Shown here in pieces: positions 15,505-19,165 of a stretch of 19,165 nt of DNA. The first letter of the stretch is position 1; each line of letters starts with the position of its first letter. The translations under genes were made by a program, and so were the position numbers. The notes beneath the pieces are model-generated. The model was not told the origin of the DNA. It did not search any database and saw nothing but the letters and a program-made list of their open reading frames with translations. Origin of the DNA: an uncultured Moraxella sp. GTDB taxonomy: Bacteria; Pseudomonadota; Gammaproteobacteria; Pseudomonadales; Moraxellaceae. The stretch is from positions 1-19,165 of the forward strand of contig CAKAQU010000018.1 in the NCBI GenBank assembly GCA_916720335.1, in the 5' to 3' direction.

Positions 15505-16572
15505 TTATGTATCAGCATTGTTGTTGCTCTCATTTTTGCGATATTGAATAGAAGCAATGACAGATGCAACAATAAAGGCAATGCCAATCAATCCAGTAAC
15601 AATTTCAGGTATGTGAAATTTCATAGAAAGTAACATGATAATTGCCAATGCACCAATGGCGTAGTGAGCACCATGTTCTAGATATACAAATTCATCCAAT
15701 GTGCCTTTTTCCACCAAAAAAATGGTCATAGACCGCACAAACATTGCCCCAATTGCCAAGCCTAACATGATGATAACCACATCATTGGTGATGGCAAATG
15801 CCCCAATAACACCATCAAAACTAAAAGATGCATCCAATACTTCTAGGTATAAAAACCCAGCAATTCCGCCTTTAGCAATAGCGCCAGCGACTTCATTACC
15901 ATCAACTTCCTTTTCGTCATCATCGCTTTCTAACAAATTAGACAAAATGTTTACACCCATATAAACCAAAACACCCCAAACCCCTGCCATAAATACAACA
16001 GATTTTAAGGCATCATCAACCCAAGTTAATGAAATCATCAATGTAATGAGTGCAACAAATACGCTCATAGCATCTACTTTGCCAAGACGAACTAAGCGTT
16101 TTTCAAGCCATTCAAACCAATGAATGTCCTTATCATCAAATAAAAAATTTAAAAAAACCAGCAATAAAAACATACCCCCAAAAGCAGCAATTTCAGCGTG
16201 ATGAGAGATGAGTTTTTCAGAATATTCTTTGGGGTTGTTGAGTGCTAATTGTACCACTTCATACATACCCATATCAGCGGTTACTGATACTATAACAATA
16301 GGAAATACCAGTCGCATGCCAAACACGGCAATAAGCATACCAACCGTTAAAAAAATAGTTTTCCAAAATTTATCCCAGTTTTTTAAGACCGATGCATTAA
16401 CCACTGCATTATCAAAGGACAAGGATATTTCCATTAATGCTAAAACTAGCGTAACAAATAGAGCAGAAAATATCGCTGTAACACCACCATGCGTATATCC
16501 CCAATACGCTGCTGCCATCAAGGCAGCTGTTGTAAAGACAATATCAAAATAAAAATGTTTTAGATTTTTCAT
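15505..16572 (-). CDS. DUF475 family TerC-like integral membrane protein
   Basis: Polytopic inner-membrane protein of the DUF475 family in the TerC/LysE-type transporter clan. From the ATG at 16572 it has 355 residues and about nine hydrophobic segments. Two related acidic membrane motifs are visible: EISLSFDNAVVNA (49-61) and EVLDASFSFDGVIGAF (244-259), which are inverted-repeat signatures likely to bind a metal ion within the membrane. IAVFGMRLVFP and YLEHGAHYAIGALA are DUF475 hallmarks not found in classical TerC. A cytoplasmic acidic loop lies at about 215-228 (SDDDEKEVDGNE). The frame extends two codons upstream to a TTG, but AGGA is 7 bases before the ATG. It probably anchors the TerD proteins at the membrane. 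Confidence 0.9.
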   Translation of the reverse strand: MKNLKHFYFDIVFTTAALMAAAYWGYTHGGVTAIFSALFVTLVLALMEISLSFDNAVVNASVLKNWDKFWKTIFLTVGMLIAVFGMRLVFPIVIVSVTADMGMYEVVQLALNNPKEYSEKLISHHAEIAAFGGMFLLLVFLNFLFDDKDIHWFEWLEKRLVRLGKVDAMSVFVALITLMISLTWVDDALKSVVFMAGVWGVLVYMGVNILSNLLESDDDEKEVDGNEVAGAIAKGGIAGFLYLEVLDASFSFDGVIGAFAITNDVVIIMLGLAIGAMFVRSMTIFLVEKGTLDEFVYLEHGAHYAIGALAIIMLLSMKFHIPEIVTGLIGIAFIVASVIASIQYRKNESNNNADT

Positions 16573-16596
16573 TAACAATTCCTAAAAACAGAAATT

Positions 16597-16627
16597 AAAA
16601 AAGTGATAATGAAATTACCACTTTTTT
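16597..16627 (-). terminator. Terminator-like hairpin after terD
   Basis: AAAAAAGTG pairs with CACTTTTTT, and the stem continues beyond one mismatch with TAAT/ATTA around a GAA loop. It lies 28 bases beyond the terD stop and is mostly A-T, so termination is probably partial and allows read-through to the terC-like gene. Confidence 0.6.
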
Positions 16628-16655
16628 AAAAATAATACAATGTAAATTCGGCAAG

Positions 16656-17234
16656 TTAGCTGATTTGAATACCGTATTGGTGACACATTGCTGCCAAACC
16701 TCCACTATAACCTTGACCAACTGCACGAAATTTCCATTCGCCATTATGACGATACACTTCACCAAAAACCATCGCGGTCTCCACGGAGTAATCTTCAGCT
16801 AAATCAAAACGGACAACTTCCACACCTGTTACCTCATTGACAACGCGAATAAACGCATTGGAAATTTGACCAAAATTTTGTCCACGGGCTGTTGCATCAT
16901 GAATCGTAACTGTGATGGCGATTTTGTCAATATCAGGAGAAACTCGTGATAAATCTACTTTAATCACTTCGTCATCACCATCACCTTGTCCTGTGCGGTT
17001 GTCGCCAGCGTGTTCAACCGAACCATCAATGGATTTTAATTGATTGTAAAAAATAAAATCATGGTCGCCACGCACTTTGCCATTTTGAGTTAATAAAAAA
17101 GCGCTTGCGTCTAAGTCAAATGCTTGACCTGAAGTAACGCGTTCATCCCAACCTAATCCAATAAGCATTTTGGTTAATGAAGGGTCAGTTTTAGAAAGTG
17201 ATAAATTACCACCTTTATTTAATGAAATTGCCAT
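16656..17234 (-). CDS. terD: TerD calcium-binding stress protein
   Basis: First gene of the ter locus. The 192-residue protein matches E. coli TerD across its length: MAISLNKGGNLSLSK, IGLGWDERVTSGQAFDLDAS, KVRGDHDFIFYNQLKSIDGS, then GDNRTG (77-82) and GDDE (86-89). VTIHDATARGQNFGQISNAF, EVYRHNGEWKFRAVGQGYSG and the C-terminal CHQYGI follow. The GDNRTG...GDDE and DLDAS acidic residues bind calcium in this family. The frame runs three codons further to a GTG, but AGGAG is 8 bases before the ATG at 17234, which matches the family start. The protein is cytoplasmic, possibly membrane-associated through the TerC-like partner. Its promoter is at 17272-17300. Confidence 0.95.
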   Translation of the reverse strand: MAISLNKGGNLSLSKTDPSLTKMLIGLGWDERVTSGQAFDLDASAFLLTQNGKVRGDHDFIFYNQLKSIDGSVEHAGDNRTGQGDGDDEVIKVDLSRVSPDIDKIAITVTIHDATARGQNFGQISNAFIRVVNEVTGVEVVRFDLAEDYSVETAMVFGEVYRHNGEWKFRAVGQGYSGGLAAMCHQYGIQIS

Positions 17235-17271
17235 AAATAGCACTCCTTAAAACAGTAAAATTGCGCCTTAA

Positions 17272-17300
17272 AATTTATCACACTCATTAAGTCATGACAA
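17272..17300 (-). promoter_or_regulatory. Candidate promoter of terD
   Basis: On the minus strand TTGTCA (17295-17300) and TAAATT (17272-17277) are 17 bases apart, giving a start near 17264. The -35 lies inside the nested inverted repeat at 17283-17311. Confidence 0.45.
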
Positions 17301-17311
17301 GCATTAATGAG
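17283..17311. repeat. Nested inverted repeat at the terD promoter
   Basis: CTCATTAA (17283-17290) and TTAATGAG (17304-17311) are perfect inverted arms 13 bases apart. Between them lies the palindrome GTCATGAC (17291-17298). The right arm includes the ferredoxin stop codon. It may be an operator over the -35 element, or a weak terminator for the ferredoxin transcript, although no T run follows. Confidence 0.5.
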
Positions 17312-17552
17312 CAGTTAGTTTTTGATATTTAATCAAAAGTTCATCTGGAGTTTCGGGGTGTTTTGGGTCTTTTGGAATACAGTCTACAGGACAGATTTCA
17401 ACGCATTGAGGCGTATCAAAATGCCCAACACATTCAGTGCACAAACTAGGATTGATTATATAAATATCGTCACCAGCACTAATGGCTTCATTAGGACAAG
17501 TAGGTTCACATACATCACAGTTGATACAATCTTCAGTAATTTTTAATGCCAT
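17304..17552 (-). CDS. YfhL-family 2[4Fe-4S] ferredoxin
   Basis: Small cytoplasmic electron carrier. The first cluster motif is C9-x2-C12-x2-C15-x3-C19. The second is C38-x2-C41-x8-C50-x3-C54-x3-C58, with the long spacing typical of YfhL/Alvin-type ferredoxins, followed by a short C-terminal helix (ETPDELLIKYQKL). It has 82 residues, full length. The gene begins 13 bases after the coaD stop, so coaD-ferredoxin is an operon, a pairing also found in other gammaproteobacteria. AGG lies 7 bases before the ATG. The physiological redox partner is unknown. Confidence 0.92.
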   Translation of the reverse strand: MALKITEDCINCDVCEPTCPNEAISAGDDIYIINPSLCTECVGHFDTPQCVEICPVDCIPKDPKHPETPDELLIKYQKLTAH

Positions 17553-17565
17553 TTTTAAACCTATT

Positions 17566-18063
17566 TTAGCGTGTAAATTTTTTCTTAAAAGCCGTCAGCA
17601 CAGAAGGCGGCACAAATTTTGAAACGTCGCCACCAAGTTTGGCAACCTCACGTACTAAAGTCGATGAGATAAAGGAGTATTCTTGAGAAGGTGTTAAAAA
17701 AACTGCCTCAAATTCTTCGTCAAGACTGCGATTCATGTTTGCCAGCCCAAATTCATATTCAAAATCGGAAACTGCACGTAGTCCTCGAATGACTGCTTGA
17801 GCCTTTTGTTCTTTGGCAAAATCCACCAAAAGCCCTTCAAACCCAACAACGGAGACACAAGGATTTTCTATAAAAATTTCTTGAACGAGTTTGATGCGTT
17901 CATCTAAACTAAACAGGGGTTTTTTGTGGTGTGCAAACGCCACTGCAATCACGACTTCATCAAAGATTTTAAGTGAACGATTAACTAAATCAATATGACC
18001 ATTCGTAATAGGGTCAAATGTTCCAGGATATAAAGCTTTTTTTGAAGTTGTTTTAATAGACAT
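17566..18063 (-). CDS. coaD: Phosphopantetheine adenylyltransferase
   Basis: Fourth enzyme of coenzyme A synthesis; it adenylates 4'-phosphopantetheine with ATP. The nucleotidyltransferase signature YPGTFDPITNGHIDL (12-26) contains the TxGH motif with H23. VIRGLRAVSDFEYEF is the conserved substrate-binding segment, and SFISSTLVREVAKLGGDVS carries the ISSTxVR motif. Length (165) is normal with a few extra N-terminal residues. The ATG at 18063 is the first in frame; its ribosome-binding site is weak. The gene is divergent from the tRNA genes, with a 143-base AT-rich gap between them. Confidence 0.97.
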   Translation of the reverse strand: MSIKTTSKKALYPGTFDPITNGHIDLVNRSLKIFDEVVIAVAFAHHKKPLFSLDERIKLVQEIFIENPCVSVVGFEGLLVDFAKEQKAQAVIRGLRAVSDFEYEFGLANMNRSLDEEFEAVFLTPSQEYSFISSTLVREVAKLGGDVSKFVPPSVLTAFKKKFTR

Positions 18064-18162
18064 ATTTATTTAAAAATTAGATAGAACAAGTTATGCTAAC
18101 AAATTTTGAAAAGTTTTAAAACCAGTTTGTGTTTTTACTAAAAAAATAAAATTAAAAAAAGC

Positions 18163-18190
18163 TTGACATTATTTTAAAAACTTATATAAT
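18163..18190 (+). promoter_or_regulatory. Promoter of tRNA-Val/tRNA-Asp
   Basis: Consensus TTGACA (18163-18168), 16 bases, then consensus TATAAT (18185-18190). A/T tracts at about 18139-18161 directly upstream resemble an UP element, which fits a strong stable-RNA promoter. Confidence 0.85.
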
Positions 18191-18206
18191 ACGCAGCACT
18201 AACCTT

Positions 18207-18282
18207 GGGTGGTTAGCTCAGTTGGTAGAGCGTCTGCCTTACAAGCAGAGGGTCAGCGGTTCGAATCCGTTACCACCCACCA
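18207..18282 (+). tRNA. tRNA-Val (anticodon TAC)
   Basis: A complete cloverleaf of 76 bases: acceptor GGGTGGT pairs with ACCACCC, the anticodon loop is CTTACAA within a TCTGC/GCAGA stem, and the T loop GGTTCGAATCC is present. The discriminator A and CCA are encoded. Confidence 0.95.
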
Positions 18283-18298
18283 GTTTTGATTGACCTTA

Positions 18299-18375
18299 GC
18301 AGCGGTAGTTCAGTTGGTCAGAATACCGGCCTGTCACGCCGGGGGTCGCGGGTTCGAGCCCCGTCCGCTGCGCCA
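18299..18375 (+). tRNA. tRNA-Asp (anticodon GTC)
   Basis: A complete cloverleaf of 77 bases: acceptor GCAGCGG pairs with CCGCTGC, the anticodon loop CTGTCAC lies in a CCGGC/GCCGG stem, and GGTTCGAGCCC forms the T arm. Discriminator G and encoded CCA. It lies 16 bases after tRNA-Val, so they share a transcript. Confidence 0.95.
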
Positions 18376-18399
18376 CTTTACTGGGATTTCCAGTTTGTA

Positions 18400-18430
18400 C
18401 CCCAAACAATATTTGTTTGGGGTTTATTTT
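18400..18430 (+). terminator. Intrinsic terminator of the tRNA-Val/Asp transcript
   Basis: A 10-bp perfect stem (CCCCAAACAA / TTGTTTGGGG) with a 3-base loop is followed by TTTATTTTATTT. Confidence 0.9.
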
Positions 18431-18432
18431 AT

Positions 18433-18460
18433 TTGATTTTTTATAATATTGTGTTATGCT
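18433..18460 (+). promoter_or_regulatory. Candidate promoter of rnpB
   Basis: TTGATT (18433-18438), 16 bases, TATGCT (18455-18460). This places the start near 18467, where the P1 helix of RNase P RNA begins. Confidence 0.6.
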
Positions 18461-18467
18461 ATTCAGA

Positions 18468-18802
18468 CTAGGTAAACTAGACAATCGCTGAATTTTTTAA
18501 TTTAGAGGAAAGTCCGGGCTACACAGGGCGACGTGCTAGCTAACAGCTAGGAGGCGTAAGCCTACGACCAGTGCAACAGAAAGTAAACCGCCATTTATGG
18601 TAAGGGTGAAATGGTGAGGTAAGAGCTCACCGCATGACTGGCAACAGTTCATGGCAAGGTAAACTCCACGTGTAGCAAGACCAAATAGGTATCCAATTAG
18701 GTTGCCCGCCTAGGATACGGGTAGGTTGCTCGAGCACATCAGTGATGATGTGCCCAGATGAATGATTGTCCACGACAGAACCCGGCTTATCGGTTTACCT
18801 AA
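18468..18802 (+). ncRNA. rnpB: RNase P RNA, bacterial type A
   Basis: Catalytic RNA of ribonuclease P, which matures tRNA 5' ends. Universal core sequences are present: GAGGAAAGTCCGGGCT near the 5' end, ACGACCAGTGCAACAGAAAG, GGTAAGGGTGAAA, GGTAAACTCCACG, and GATGAATGATTGTCCACGAC plus AGAACCCGGCTTATCGG at the 3' end. P1 is closed by AGGTAAAC (18470-18477) pairing with GTTTACCT (18793-18800). At about 335 bases it is shorter than the E. coli RNA (377). P3 (about 18489-18506) and P12 (CCATTTATGG) are reduced to short hairpins. The ends are estimated from P1. Confidence 0.95.
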
Positions 18803-18810
18803 ATATAAAT

Positions 18811-18830
18811 CAATTTTTTTAAATTGTTTT
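18811..18830 (+). terminator. Candidate rnpB terminator
   Basis: CAATTT and AAATTG form a 6-bp A/T-rich stem around TTTT, followed by TTTT. It is weak but correctly placed 10 bases after the RNA end. Confidence 0.45.
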
Positions 18831-18866
18831 AGTAATCAATTGGTTATAAAAAACTCAAATTTTTTA

Positions 18867-18895
18867 TTGACAATTTTGTTTTTGATTTATATAAT
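18867..18895 (+). promoter_or_regulatory. Consensus promoter of tRNA-Met
   Basis: Perfect TTGACA (18867-18872), 17 bases, perfect TATAAT (18890-18895): a full consensus sigma-70 promoter with a start near 18902. Confidence 0.9.
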
Positions 18896-18909
18896 TCGCA
18901 TCCTAAATT

Positions 18910-18986
18910 GGCGATGTAGCTCAGCTGGTTAGAGCGCACGACTCATAATCGTGAGGTCAAGAGTTCAAGTCTCTTCATCGCCACCA
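18910..18986 (+). tRNA. Elongator tRNA-Met (anticodon CAT)
   Basis: A complete 77-base cloverleaf: acceptor GGCGATG pairs with CATCGCC; the anticodon loop CTCATAA lies in a CACGA/TCGTG stem. The fully paired first base pair (G1-C72) and the absence of three G-C pairs in the anticodon stem exclude the initiator type. The same anticodon could in principle be a lysidine-modified tRNA-Ile, but the body matches elongator Met. CCA is encoded. Confidence 0.9.
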
Positions 18987-19014
18987 ACCTATAAGGTTTC
19001 TTTCAAATTTAAGA

Positions 19015-19042
19015 TTGACTTTTTTTGGATTTACTTTATAAT
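19015..19042 (+). promoter_or_regulatory. Strong tandem promoter P1 (possible rRNA operon)
   Basis: TTGACT (19015-19020), 16 bases, perfect TATAAT (19037-19042), followed by GCC. It is the first of two strong promoters in the gene-free 179 bases at the right edge. Confidence 0.7.
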
Positions 19043-19045
19043 GCC

Positions 19046-19062
19046 TACTTCAAGTTGAAGTA
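19046..19062. repeat. 17-base palindrome just after P1
   Basis: TACTTCAA and TTGAAGTA are perfect 8-base inverted arms around a single G. The palindrome covers the predicted P1 start (near 19049), so it could be an operator or an early transcript structure. Confidence 0.6.
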
Positions 19063-19081
19063 AAATAATTAAAAAAATAGC

Positions 19082-19109
19082 TTGACAAATTAACTTTTCA
19101 TAGTAAAAT
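19082..19109 (+). promoter_or_regulatory. Strong tandem promoter P2 (possible rRNA operon)
   Basis: Perfect TTGACA (19082-19087), 16 bases, TAAAAT (19104-19109). The transcript would contain ACACTTTTTAAAAACAAATT (19139-19158), which resembles a boxA antitermination site of rRNA leaders. No gene begins before the window ends. Confidence 0.6.
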
Positions 19110-19165
19110 AGTCAGCCTTAACACCAGATGATGGGTTAAACACTTTTTAAAAACAAATTAAGAAC

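Noticed and set aside
12030..16770. Similar DNA stretches in terZ, the terE-like gene and terD, looking like dispersed repeats.
   Set aside because: They encode the same conserved YRHNGEWK and GDNRTG segments of paralogous proteins, so common descent explains them without a mobile repeat.
18286..18484. Two short ORFs, one on each strand, across the tRNA-Asp gene and its terminator.
   Set aside because: They are translations of tRNA-Asp sequence; the phrases RTGLEPATPGVTG and LSRRGSRVRAPSA are well-known spurious annotations of tRNA regions. There is no ribosome-binding site.

Overview
This AT-rich window looks like chromosomal DNA of a gammaproteobacterium, most likely of the Moraxellaceae (Moraxella / Psychrobacter / Acinetobacter side). 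The lineage is an inference from the E. coli-like YjdM, CoaD-ferredoxin pairing, type A RNase P RNA and Acinetobacter-like elongator tRNA-Met, not from a search. No insertion sequence, prophage or CRISPR array is visible.

Left part (1-9100): housekeeping genes. On the minus strand are a partial D-amino-acid dehydrogenase (dadA, cut by the window edge) and ygfZ. Divergent plus-strand genes follow: yjdM (PhnA-family zinc ribbon), tyrS and a DUF1653 protein, closed by a bidirectional terminator. A minus-strand group then reads ribE (riboflavin synthase) - fmt - rsmB - thrC - LysM protein. Two ParB-binding parS sites lie inside the coding sequences of ribE (perfect 16-bp palindrome) and fmt (15 of 16). 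This suggests that the window is close to the replication origin.

Middle part (9179-17234): an eight-gene, all-minus-strand Ter (tellurite-resistance/stress) locus. In transcription order it holds terD, a DUF475/TerC-like membrane protein, a TerE-like protein, terF (TerD-like domain + vWA), an AIM24 protein, terZ, a TerD-like domain fused to an intracellular trypsin-like serine protease, and an NYN nuclease with two LOTUS (OST-HTH) domains and a C-terminal TerD-like domain. TerA, TerB and classical TerC are absent. TerD, TerE-like and TerZ keep the GDNRTG...GDDE calcium-binding signature. The TerD-like domains of the three fusion proteins have lost it, so they may be docking modules that bring a nuclease, a protease and a vWA protein to a TerD/TerC-like membrane complex. 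This is the most unusual part of the window. Terminator-like hairpins break the locus into several transcription units.

Right part (17304-19165): coaD and a 2[4Fe-4S] ferredoxin on the minus strand, then plus-strand RNA genes: tRNA-Val(TAC), tRNA-Asp(GTC), rnpB and elongator tRNA-Met(CAT), with near-consensus promoters. The last ~180 bases carry two tandem strong promoters and a boxA-like leader but no gene. They may be the start of an rRNA operon beyond the edge.
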